A DNA stretch of 38,066 bases from Candidatus Methylomirabilota bacterium. GTDB taxonomy: Bacteria; Methylomirabilota; Methylomirabilia; Rokubacteriales; CSP1-6. Shown piece by piece: positions 1 through 8,444 of this stretch (positions are counted from its first letter, which is position 1; the number at the start of each line of letters is the position of its first letter). The notes below the pieces were generated by a model that saw nothing but the letters and a program-made list of their open reading frames with translations, did not search any database and had not been told where the DNA came from. Position numbers and translations under genes: made by a program. The stretch lies in assembly GCA_035260325.1 (NCBI GenBank), contig DATFVL010000186.1, positions 1 to 38,066 on the forward strand. Reading direction: 5' to 3'.

Positions 1-3000
1 GTGCTGGTGCCGTTCACGCGCGAGCACGACCGGGTGGCCTCCGCGATCCGCTCGGTGGAGGCCCACGACTTGCCCAACCGGCTCGCCGAGGCCCTCCACA
101 CCGCGCGGGCGCTGGTGGGCTCCGATCCGCGCGCCGAGATCCACGTCTTCACCGACGGCGCGTTCGTGCTCCCGCCGGGCCCCGAGACGAGCGACCCGCG
201 CGTCCGGTGGATCGGCGTCGGGCGGCGGAGCCAGAACGTCGGCATCACCAACCTCTCCATCCGGAAGGCCTACTTCGGCTCCTTCGACTACCAGGCGTTC
301 GTCTCGCTGGTGAACTTCACCGCCGAGCCGCAGACGTTCACGTTCACGCTCGAGCTCGACCGCCAGACGATCGCCGAGAAGCAGGTGACGCTCGAGCCGA
401 GCGTGCGCCGCTCGGTGGTCCTGCCGTTCAGCCACGGGGGCGGCGGCACGGTGACGGCGCGTCTCGGGATCGACGACGACCTCGCGGTCGACGACGTGGC
501 CTACGCCGTCCTCCCGCCGCCACGGAAGATCGGCGTCCTGCTCGTGAGCCCCGGCAACCTCTTCCTCGAGAAGGTGCTCCGGACGGATCCCCAGGTGGCG
601 CTCGAGGTGAAGACGCCCGAGGAGTACGCGGGCGGCATGGCCGACGCGGACGTCGTCGTCCTCGACTCGATCACGCCGCCACGGGTGGGACCGGGGCGCT
701 TCGTGTTCGTCAACATGGTGCCGACCGACGTGCCGCTCGAGGTGCTCGGCAAGATCGAGCGGCCGACGATCATGGACTGGGACCGCGCGCACCCGGTCAT
801 GCGGCACGTCGAGTTCGCCAAGGTCGCCATCGAGGACGCGCTGCGCGTCCGCCCGCTCGCCGCGGGCCGCCCGCTCGTCGAGGCGGTCGGCGGGCCGCTC
901 ATCTACGCGCTCGAGGAGCCCGACCGCAAGGCGCTCTTCATCGGCTTCGACCTCTTCAAGAGCGACCTGCCGCTCCGGATCGCGTTCCCGCTGATCCTCT
1001 CGAACGGCCTGCGCTGGCTCCACCCGGCGGGGCTCGACCAGTCGAGCCTGCAGTTCGCGGCCGGCCAGCCGATCCTCCTGCCGGTCGCCCACGGCGTGAC
1101 GCGGGTGACCGTCACGACGCCCAGCGGCCGCAGGGTCAGCGCGCCGGTCACCCGCGGCGTGGTGAGCTTCACGGAGACCGACGAGGTCGGGATCTACACG
1201 CTGTCGACGGCGCGCGGCGAGACCCGCGTCGCCGTCAACCTGATGGACGCGAACGAGTCGAACCTGATGCCGCGGCCGCTGCCGGCGGCCGCCGGGCCCG
1301 CGGCCGTGGCGCCGGCGCCGATCCCGATCCAGCGCGAGCTCTGGCCGGCCTTCGTGCTGCTCGCCGCGGCGCTGCTCGCCGCCGAGGGGCTCCTCTACTG
1401 GCGCCGGCAGAGCGCGGGCCGCCTCCGCGTGCCCGCGGCGCCCGGCGACCGATGGGCGCTCGCGGTGCGCGGCGCGCTGGTCGTCGTCCTGCTCCTGAGC
1501 CTGCTGCGCCCGAGCGTGCCGCGCTGGGTGGACCGGATGAACGTCGTCTTCCTCCTCGACCTGTCCGACAGCGTGAGCCTCGCGGCGCGCGAGCGCGCCT
1601 ACCGGTTCGTCGCCGAGGCCGCGCGCTCGATGCGGGGCGGCGACCGGCACGGCGTGATCGTCTTCGGCGAGTCGGCGGTCGTGGACGAGGCGCTCACGAA
1701 CCGGCCCGCGATCGAGCGGCCGAAGGCGCAGGTGGACGGGCGGGGCACCGACATCTTCCAGGCGATCCAGCTCGCCCTCGCGATGCTGCCCCCGGGCCAG
1801 GCCAACCGCGTCGTCATGCTCACCGACGGCCGGCAGAACCAGGGCAACGCCCTCGCGGGCGCGCAGGCGGCGAAGGACGCGGGCGCCGACCTCCACTACG
1901 TCCCGGCGCCGCTCACGTTCACGCAGGAGGTCGTCGCCGAGGCGCTCCTGCTCCCGCGGGAGGTCAAGTACGGCGAGCCGTTCCAGGCGAAGGTGGTGGC
2001 GTGGAGCCACCGGGAGACGCAGGGGCGGCTCTCGCTCTTCCGCAACGGCGAGTTCCTGGGCTCGCAGGTGGTCCGGCTCGCGGCGGGCAAGAACGTCTTC
2101 AGCTATCGCCAGGCGCTCGACGCGAGCGGCATCCACGTCTACCAGGCCGCGCTCGAAGTGGACGGCGACACGATCGAGGAGAACAACCGCGCTATCGGCG
2201 CGATCGTCGTGCGTGGCCGCCCGCAGGTCCTGCTCGCGGAGAAGGACCGGGCCCACGCCCAGTCGCTCGCGGCGGCGCTCCGCGCGCAGAACATCGAGGT
2301 GACCGTCGTCGAGCCCGCCGGGGTCCCGAGCGACCTCGCGGGGTTCCAGAAGTACGACGGCCTCGTGCTCTCGAACGTCTCGTCGCTCAAGCTGACGCGC
2401 GCCCAGATGGGCCACATCCGCGACTACGTGCGCGACTACGGCGGCGGCCTCGTCATGATCGGCGGGGAGGAGAGCTTCGGGCTCGGCGGCTACTACCGCA
2501 CGCCGGTGGAGGAGGCGCTGCCGGTCACGATGGAGGTCAAGCAGAAGGTCGAGATCCCGAGCCTCGCCGTCGTGCTTTCGATCGACCGCTCGGGCTCGAT
2601 GGCGATGTCCACGGACGAGAAGGTGACCAAGCTCGACCTCGCCAAGGAGGCCGCCCACCTCGTCGTGGACCTGCTCGACGAGCGGAACGAGGTCGGGGTC
2701 ATGAGCTGGGACACCGAGTTCCTGTGGGACGCGCCGGTGCGCCAGGCGAAAGACAGGCAGGCGATCCACCACGCGATCGCCACGATCAAGGCGGGCGGCG
2801 GCACCGACGGCTACCCCGCCCTCAAGGAGTCGTACGCGGTCCTGTTCGAGCGGCCCGCGCTCCTGAAGCACGTCATCTTCCTCTCCGACGGGCAGATGAC
2901 GCGCGGCGACTTCCAGGGGCTGCTGCGGCGGATGGCGAAGGACAAGATCACGGTCTCGACCGTCGCGATCGGCAAGGACGCCGACATCCAGCTCATGGTG

Positions 3001-3957
3001 GACGTCGCCAAGTGGGGGAAGGGCCGCTTCTACTACACCGAGGACTCCCAGACCATTCCGCGCATCTTCACCCTCGAGACGCAGCTGGCCTCGAAGGCGT
3101 CGTTGGTCGAGCAGCCCTTCAAGCCCCAGCTCACGTCGCCGAACCACGAGGCGATGCAGGAGATCGACTGGAAGAACGTGCCGCCCCTCGGCGGCTACGT
3201 CGCGACCACGCTCAAGTCCTCGGCCGAGCTGGTGCTCATGAGCCACCAGGAGGATCCGGTGCTCGCGACGTGGCGCTACGGGCTCGGGCGCTCGGCCGCG
3301 TTCACGTCGGACGCCAAGGCGAAGTGGGGCGTCCTCTGGCTGCGCTGGCGCGACTTCAACAAGTTCTGGTCGCAGCTCGTCCGCTGGACGCTGCGGAGCG
3401 GGTCGCGCAGCGACACCGTCGCGATCGTGGAGCGGCGCGACGCCCTGGGTGAGATCACCGTGGACGCGGTGGACCCGAAGGGCGAGTTCATCAACTTCCT
3501 GGACTCCCAGGTCGGCGTGGTCGCGCCGAACCGCGAGCGCTCGGTCATCGACCTCGAGCAGGTGGGGCCCGGGCGCTACCGCGGGCGCTTCCCCGCGTCG
3601 CAGGAGGGCGTCTACCTCGTGGGCATGGCCCAGCGGCGAGGCGACCGCGTCATCGGCTCGCAGCTCGCGGGGCTGGTGGTCCCGTACGCGCAGGAGCTGC
3701 GCGACCTCGGCGTGGACGAGACGCTGCTCCGCGAGCTGGCGGAGCTGACCGGCGGCGCCGCGCTCGAGAAGCCGCACGACGCGTTCCTCAAGGCGCGGCG
3801 CCGGTCGCGCATCTCCGTCGAGATCTGGCCGTGGCTGGTCGTGGCGGTGGCGGTGCTGCTGATCCCGGAGATCGCGCTGAGGCGGCTCGGGCCGGGCGCG
3901 TTCGCCCCGCTGGCGGCGCTCGTCCGCCGTCGCGTCGGCCGGAAGGAGGTCCCATGA
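1..3957 (+). CDS. Large membrane von Willebrand factor A protein (BatA-like/VWA), 5' end outside window
   Basis: The frame is open from the first base and the 1318 visible residues begin inside a VWA-like fold whose metal site would lie upstream, so the gene is probably truncated by the window. Visible order: end of a VWA-like domain and beta-rich segment (1-440); hydrophobic helices near 445-465 and 485-503; a VWA domain with MIDAS DxSxS at 520-524 (DLSDS); a beta domain; a class-I amidotransferase-like segment (about 740-830) without an obvious catalytic triad; a second VWA domain with MIDAS DRSGS from 862; a beta domain; a C-terminal helix near 1278-1296. The family is membrane-anchored and metal- or protein-binding, often next to MoxR/Bat genes. 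The substrate is unknown. The stop overlaps the start of the TPR gene, so the two are probably co-translated. Confidence 0.85.
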   Translation: MLVPFTREHDRVASAIRSVEAHDLPNRLAEALHTARALVGSDPRAEIHVFTDGAFVLPPGPETSDPRVRWIGVGRRSQNVGITNLSIRKAYFGSFDYQAFVSLVNFTAEPQTFTFTLELDRQTIAEKQVTLEPSVRRSVVLPFSHGGGGTVTARLGIDDDLAVDDVAYAVLPPPRKIGVLLVSPGNLFLEKVLRTDPQVALEVKTPEEYAGGMADADVVVLDSITPPRVGPGRFVFVNMVPTDVPLEVLGKIERPTIMDWDRAHPVMRHVEFAKVAIEDALRVRPLAAGRPLVEAVGGPLIYALEEPDRKALFIGFDLFKSDLPLRIAFPLILSNGLRWLHPAGLDQSSLQFAAGQPILLPVAHGVTRVTVTTPSGRRVSAPVTRGVVSFTETDEVGIYTLSTARGETRVAVNLMDANESNLMPRPLPAAAGPAAVAPAPIPIQRELWPAFVLLAAALLAAEGLLYWRRQSAGRLRVPAAPGDRWALAVRGALVVVLLLSLLRPSVPRWVDRMNVVFLLDLSDSVSLAARERAYRFVAEAARSMRGGDRHGVIVFGESAVVDEALTNRPAIERPKAQVDGRGTDIFQAIQLALAMLPPGQANRVVMLTDGRQNQGNALAGAQAAKDAGADLHYVPAPLTFTQEVVAEALLLPREVKYGEPFQAKVVAWSHRETQGRLSLFRNGEFLGSQVVRLAAGKNVFSYRQALDASGIHVYQAALEVDGDTIEENNRAIGAIVVRGRPQVLLAEKDRAHAQSLAAALRAQNIEVTVVEPAGVPSDLAGFQKYDGLVLSNVSSLKLTRAQMGHIRDYVRDYGGGLVMIGGEESFGLGGYYRTPVEEALPVTMEVKQKVEIPSLAVVLSIDRSGSMAMSTDEKVTKLDLAKEAAHLVVDLLDERNEVGVMSWDTEFLWDAPVRQAKDRQAIHHAIATIKAGGGTDGYPALKESYAVLFERPALLKHVIFLSDGQMTRGDFQGLLRRMAKDKITVSTVAIGKDADIQLMVDVAKWGKGRFYYTEDSQTIPRIFTLETQLASKASLVEQPFKPQLTSPNHEAMQEIDWKNVPPLGGYVATTLKSSAELVLMSHQEDPVLATWRYGLGRSAAFTSDAKAKWGVLWLRWRDFNKFWSQLVRWTLRSGSRSDTVAIVERRDALGEITVDAVDPKGEFINFLDSQVGVVAPNRERSVIDLEQVGPGRYRGRFPASQEGVYLVGMAQRRGDRVIGSQLAGLVVPYAQELRDLGVDETLLRELAELTGGAALEKPHDAFLKARRRSRISVEIWPWLVVAVAVLLIPEIALRRLGPGAFAPLAALVRRRVGRKEVP

Positions 3958-5303
3958 TGGGTGGGCTCGGACGGCGGTCCCGGCTCGGTCCGCTCGTGCT
4001 CGCGGCGGTCCTCGTCGCGTCCGGGGGGGCCACGGCGAGCGTCAAGCCGCGCGCGTTCGTCGTCCTGCCGTTCGACGCGAGCGCGCTCGGCCGGGAGGAG
4101 CAGTGGCTGGGCGAGGGGGTCGCGCAGGTGGTCACGCTCGGCCTGACCCAGCACGGGGCCGTCGTGCAGATCGAGCGCGCGCGCGTGCACGCGTACGGGC
4201 AGCCGGAGGTCTGGGGCGAGGCGGCCGTGCTCCACGCGGCGCGCGGCGTGCGCGCCGAGGCGGCGGCCTTCGGGCGGATCGAGCGGCGCGGCGACGAGTA
4301 CGTCGTCCAGGCGCGGCTGCTGGAGGTGAAGGCCGGGGGCGGCGACACCACCGCGTTCGAGCCCATCACGGCGCCGGAGGGCGAGCTCCTCGCCAAGATC
4401 GCGGCGCTCCCGCTCCTCTACGCCCGGACGCTTCGCATCCCGGTGACGGACCCCGAGGCGGCGCGAATCGAGCGCGCGGCGCGGCCGACGACCTCGCTGC
4501 GCGCCTTCGAGCTCTACGCGCGCGGCATGGTGGCGACGCAGCGCGGGAACCAGGAGGGCAACGAAGCGGCGGTCGACCTGCTCGCGCGCGCGATCGAGGC
4601 CGACCCGAACTTCGTCGTCGCCCACTACATGCTGGGCGTCGTCCACCAGGCGCTCGGCAACCGCTGGAAGGCCGCCGCGCAGTACCGCGCGTCGACGCAG
4701 CTGGACGCCGCCTATCCGGAGCCCTACAAGGCGCTCGGCGACCTGTTCCTCGCGGCGCCGCGCCGCCTCTTCGACCAGGCGGTGGAGGCGTACAGCAAGG
4801 CGATCGAGCTGCGGCCGTTCTACGCCGACGCCTACGTGGGGCTCGGCGAGGCGCGCGCGGCGAAGGGCGAGGTGGACGGCGCGATCGGCGCCTTCCAGAA
4901 GGCGCTCGTCTTCAACCCGGTGAACCCGAAGGTGTACATGAGCCTCGGCAAGATCTACTACGCGGAGAAGGGCCTCTATTACGAGTCGGTCAACGCCTAC
5001 AAGCGCGCGATCGAGCTCGACCCGCAGCTCATCGAGGCGCGGATGGGGCTCGGCGAGGTCTACGAGGAGAAGGGCCTCTACAAGGAGGCGATCGAGGAGT
5101 ACCGGCGGGTCATCGAGCTGGACGAGAAGAACACGGGCGCCCTCTACAACCTGGCGCTCGTGTACGAGAAGGTGGATCCCCGCGAGGCGATCGCCCACTG
5201 GGAGCGCTACATCCAGCTCGCCTCACCGCTGCAGTCCGAGAAGGACTGGGTGGACGTCGCGCGTCAGCACCTCAAGAAGCTGAAGGGGCAGGTCAGGGAC
5301 TAG
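3957..5303 (+). CDS. Exported tetratricopeptide-repeat protein
   Basis: A 448-residue protein. The start is ATG 3957, 7 nt after a strong AGGAGG (3944-3949); ATG 3954 is an in-frame alternative. The N-terminus has arginines, then a hydrophobic run (about residues 9-24) and small residues ending ATA-S, a plausible Sec signal peptide. Residues about 30-150 resemble the alpha/beta N-terminal domain (TolB/FlgO-like) common in bacterial TPR proteins. From about 180 to the end there are at least six TPR units with the A-x-x-x-Y-x-A-I-E-L-x-P pattern. It is likely a periplasmic or lipid-proximal scaffold working with the upstream VWA protein, as in Bat-type operons, where TPR and VWA proteins co-occur. 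No enzymatic residues are seen. Confidence 0.85.
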   Translation: MGGLGRRSRLGPLVLAAVLVASGGATASVKPRAFVVLPFDASALGREEQWLGEGVAQVVTLGLTQHGAVVQIERARVHAYGQPEVWGEAAVLHAARGVRAEAAAFGRIERRGDEYVVQARLLEVKAGGGDTTAFEPITAPEGELLAKIAALPLLYARTLRIPVTDPEAARIERAARPTTSLRAFELYARGMVATQRGNQEGNEAAVDLLARAIEADPNFVVAHYMLGVVHQALGNRWKAAAQYRASTQLDAAYPEPYKALGDLFLAAPRRLFDQAVEAYSKAIELRPFYADAYVGLGEARAAKGEVDGAIGAFQKALVFNPVNPKVYMSLGKIYYAEKGLYYESVNAYKRAIELDPQLIEARMGLGEVYEEKGLYKEAIEEYRRVIELDEKNTGALYNLALVYEKVDPREAIAHWERYIQLASPLQSEKDWVDVARQHLKKLKGQVRD

Positions 5304-5536
5304 GCGAGCAGCGACTGGAGCTTCGGCCGGTCGAAGCCGACCACGACCTGGTCGTCCACGACGATTACCGGAATCTGCATCCGCCCCGTGAGCCGCACGA
5401 GCTCGTCGCGCGCCTCCGCGTTCTCGGCCACGTTGAGGTCCTCGAACGGCACGCCCTGAGACGAAAGAAACTCTTTCGCCGCGCGGCAAGGGCCTCAGGT
5501 CGGGCTCGAGTAGACCCGGACGGAATGACTGCGCAT
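5300..5536 (-). CDS. Selenocysteine-containing glutaredoxin/NrdH-like redoxin (in-frame UGA)
   Basis: Read through one UGA (codon 14, 5497-5495), the frame gives 78 residues with a complete glutaredoxin fold. The N-terminal strand VRVYSSPT is followed by U-G-P-C, which replaces the usual C-x-x-C. Next come helix RAAKEFL, EDLNV, the cis-Pro signature IPVIVV and the family C-terminus VVGFDRPKLQSLL. The frame stays open and conserved on both sides of the UGA, which a pseudogene would not predict. GGAGG lies 7 nt upstream of ATG 5536. A hairpin at 5460-5480 fits a bacterial SECIS (separate entry). Members are thiol-disulfide reductants, and Sec at the N-terminal redox position is known in small Grx/Trx-like selenoproteins. 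The gene overlaps the convergent TPR gene by 4 nt and is divergent from galT. The selA/B/C/D genes are not in this window. Confidence 0.88.
5460..5480 (-). promoter_or_regulatory. Bacterial SECIS-like hairpin downstream of the Sec UGA
   Basis: On the minus strand a 7-bp perfect stem CGAAAGA/UCUUUCG (9 bp counting a G-U and a G-C pair) closes a 3-nt loop GUU. The loop starts 24 nt after the UGA (23 nt between). Published bacterial SECIS rules ask for a small apical loop with a G in the first two positions, a stem of 4-16 bp, and 16-37 nt between UGA and loop; all are met. A weaker outer pairing GCCCU/AGGGC (5489-5493 with 5453-5457) may close the element. The hairpin lies inside the coding sequence, as expected for SelB-dependent decoding. 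Confidence 0.8.
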
Positions 5537-5630
5537 GGGCGCCTCCCTTCTAATCTATGCGCGGCTTGCTCGCGGCCATGGGTATCATACTTGGGATGAG
5601 GGCGCGGGCCGCAGGGTTTCGGAGTCTCCC

Positions 5631-6631
5631 GTGGACGAGCTGAGAAAGGATCCGACGCGCGGGCACTGGGTGCTCATCCGGCCCAAGGGCAAGCCCCCGC
5701 TGACCGGTGAATGCCCGTACTGTCCGGGCGCCGAGCACCTCACCGCGCCGGAGATCGCCGCCTACCGCAAGGACGGGTCCGCGCCGAACGCGCCGGGCTG
5801 GTCGGTGCGCGTGGTCCCGGAGGGCGACGCGTACTTCCGCATCGAGTGTGACCTCGTGCGCGAGGGCGTCGGCATGTTCGACATGATCACGCCGCGCGGC
5901 GCCTCCGAGCTGATCCTCGAGTCGACCCGCCACGAGGACACGCTCGCGACGATGAGCCCGGACGCGCTGGAGACGGTGCTGTGGATGTACCGCGACCGTC
6001 TCGTGGACCTGAAGCGCGACGGCCAGATCCGCGACATCCTGGTGTCGCGGCGCCACAAGAAGCCGGGCGTGTCGACGCACCACCCGTACTCGCGCGTGAC
6101 GGCGATCCCGATCGTCTTCGACGAGACGCGCCGCGAGCTCCGCGAGGCGCGCGAGTACTATCAGTACAAGCGCCGCTGCCTCTACTGTGACATGCTCCGC
6201 CAGGAGAGCGGCGCCGAGGACCGCGTGGTGCGCCTGACACCCTTCTTCGCGGCGATCGTCCCGTACGCGGCGCGGACGCCGCTCGAGACCTGGATCCTCC
6301 CGCGCCAGCACGGCTGCTCCTACGAGGACACGCTGGGCCCCGAGAGCGCGCGCGACCTCGCGCGCCTGCTGTCCGAGTACTTCCGCGCGCTCGCGCAGGC
6401 CTTCGCCGACCCGGGCTTCGAGATGGAGCTCCACACGGCGCCGAACCTCAGGTCGCGCATCCTGCAAGGGGACTGGGCGACGATCCGCGACGACTATCAC
6501 TGGCACGTCGAGATCGTCCCGCAGCCCGAGCGCGCGAACCGCCTCGGCGGGATCTTCGTCAACGAGACGGCACCGGAGGTCTCCGCGGCGGAGCTGCGCC
6601 AGGCGTGGCCCGGCGGCGCCGCGGGCCGGCC

Positions 6632-6641
<10 letters not shown>
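5631..6641 (+). CDS. galT: Galactose-1-phosphate uridylyltransferase
   Basis: 336 residues from GTG 5631, which has GGAG 6 nt upstream; the open frame extends further 5' but without family-like sequence. It transfers UMP between UDP-glucose and galactose-1-phosphate in the Leloir pathway. Seen: zinc-type C-P-Y-C near residue 27, R-H-x-K segment about 140, second C-L-Y-C about 183, and the HIT-superfamily nucleophile motif H-W-H-V-E-I-V-P near 288. Length matches the family (about 330-350). No other gal genes are adjacent, so the physiological substrate could be another sugar phosphate. The 3' end overlaps the convergent glutamate dehydrogenase gene by 10 nt. Confidence 0.9.
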
Positions 6642-7897
<1,256 letters not shown>

Positions 7898-7911
7898 CTC
7901 AAGAGTTTCCC

Positions 7912-7937
7912 TTGACAGACCCCTTCCGGGCTGTCAA
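7912..7937. promoter_or_regulatory. Divergent promoter/operator: TTGACAG inverted repeat between gdhA and rrf2
   Basis: TTGACAG (7912-7918) and CTGTCAA (7931-7937) form a perfect 7-bp inverted repeat with a 12-nt spacer. Each arm reads as a consensus -35 box (TTGACA) on one strand, so the element may carry overlapping divergent promoters or be a dyad operator. For the rrf2 direction the hexamer 17 nt downstream is CAAACT (7935-7940), only a weak -10. Confidence 0.5.
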
Positions 7938-7942
7938 ACTAC

Positions 7943-7955
7943 GACTAATTTCGTC
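7943..7955 (+). promoter_or_regulatory. Candidate IscR/Rrf2 box upstream of the isc operon
   Basis: The 13-mer GACTAATTTCGTC matches the core of the E. coli type-1 IscR site (GACT-RWWWY-AGTC) at 12 of 13 positions, although the flanks match poorly. It lies 45 nt before the rrf2 start, downstream of the TTGACA box, where a repressor would block initiation. It overlaps two further dyads: CTAAT/ATTAG (7945-7964) and TCGCCGA/TCGGCGA (7954-7976). Autoregulation of the operon by its own Rrf2 protein is the expected arrangement. Confidence 0.45.
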
Positions 7956-7999
7956 GCCGATTAGAAATGTCGGCGATAATAAGAGGGTCAGAGAAACCA

Positions 8000-8431
8000 A
8001 TGCTCCGGTTCACCAAGCGCGCCGATTACGGGTTGATGGCGATTCATTATATCGCCGTCCACGACGGCCCCGGCACGATCAGCGCCAAGCGGATCGCCGA
8101 GGAGTTCGGGATCCCGCCGGAGCTGCTCGCGAAGGTCCTCCAGCGGCTGGCGAAGCGGCGGCTGATCGTGAGCCAGAACGGTCCCAAGGGTGGTTACGCG
8201 CTCGCGCGCCAGCCGAACGAGATCACCGTGGGCGAGGTGATCCGTGCGCTCGAAGGGCCGATCAGCATCGTGAGCTGCATGGACCACGGCGGTTGCCCGC
8301 AGGAGCCGCGCTGTAATCTCAAGCGGCCGGTGCAGAAGCTCCAGGCGGCGATCAGCCAGCTGCTCGACACGATGAGCCTGGCGGAGCTCACGAGCGACGA
8401 CATCCCCGAGATCCTCTCGATCCGGGCGTAA
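8000..8431 (+). CDS. iscR: Rrf2-family Fe-S-responsive transcriptional regulator (IscR-like)
   Basis: 143 residues from ATG 8000; an upstream in-frame ATG at 7967 adds 11 non-family residues. The N-terminal winged helix-turn-helix begins LRFTKRADYGL, a typical Rrf2 start. Cysteines 93, 99 and 105 have the C-x5-C-x5-C spacing of E. coli IscR (92/98/104), which bind a [2Fe-2S] cluster. The histidine ligand IscR carries three residues after the last cysteine is Lys108 here, so cluster ligation or stability may differ. First gene of the isc operon, 13 nt before iscS, and the likely autorepressor sensing Fe-S supply. Confidence 0.9.
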   Translation: MLRFTKRADYGLMAIHYIAVHDGPGTISAKRIAEEFGIPPELLAKVLQRLAKRRLIVSQNGPKGGYALARQPNEITVGEVIRALEGPISIVSCMDHGGCPQEPRCNLKRPVQKLQAAISQLLDTMSLAELTSDDIPEILSIRA

Positions 8432-8444
8432 GGAGACGGTGCCC

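Noticed and set aside
5223-5489. 88-codon minus-strand ORF overlapping the glutaredoxin
   Set aside because: Different frame from the selenoprotein, Arg/Gly-rich with no family features.
5495-5497. Reading the internal TGA as a nonsense mutation making a pseudogene
   Set aside because: The TGA falls exactly on the redox Cys position, the rest of the frame is intact, and a rule-conforming SECIS hairpin follows.
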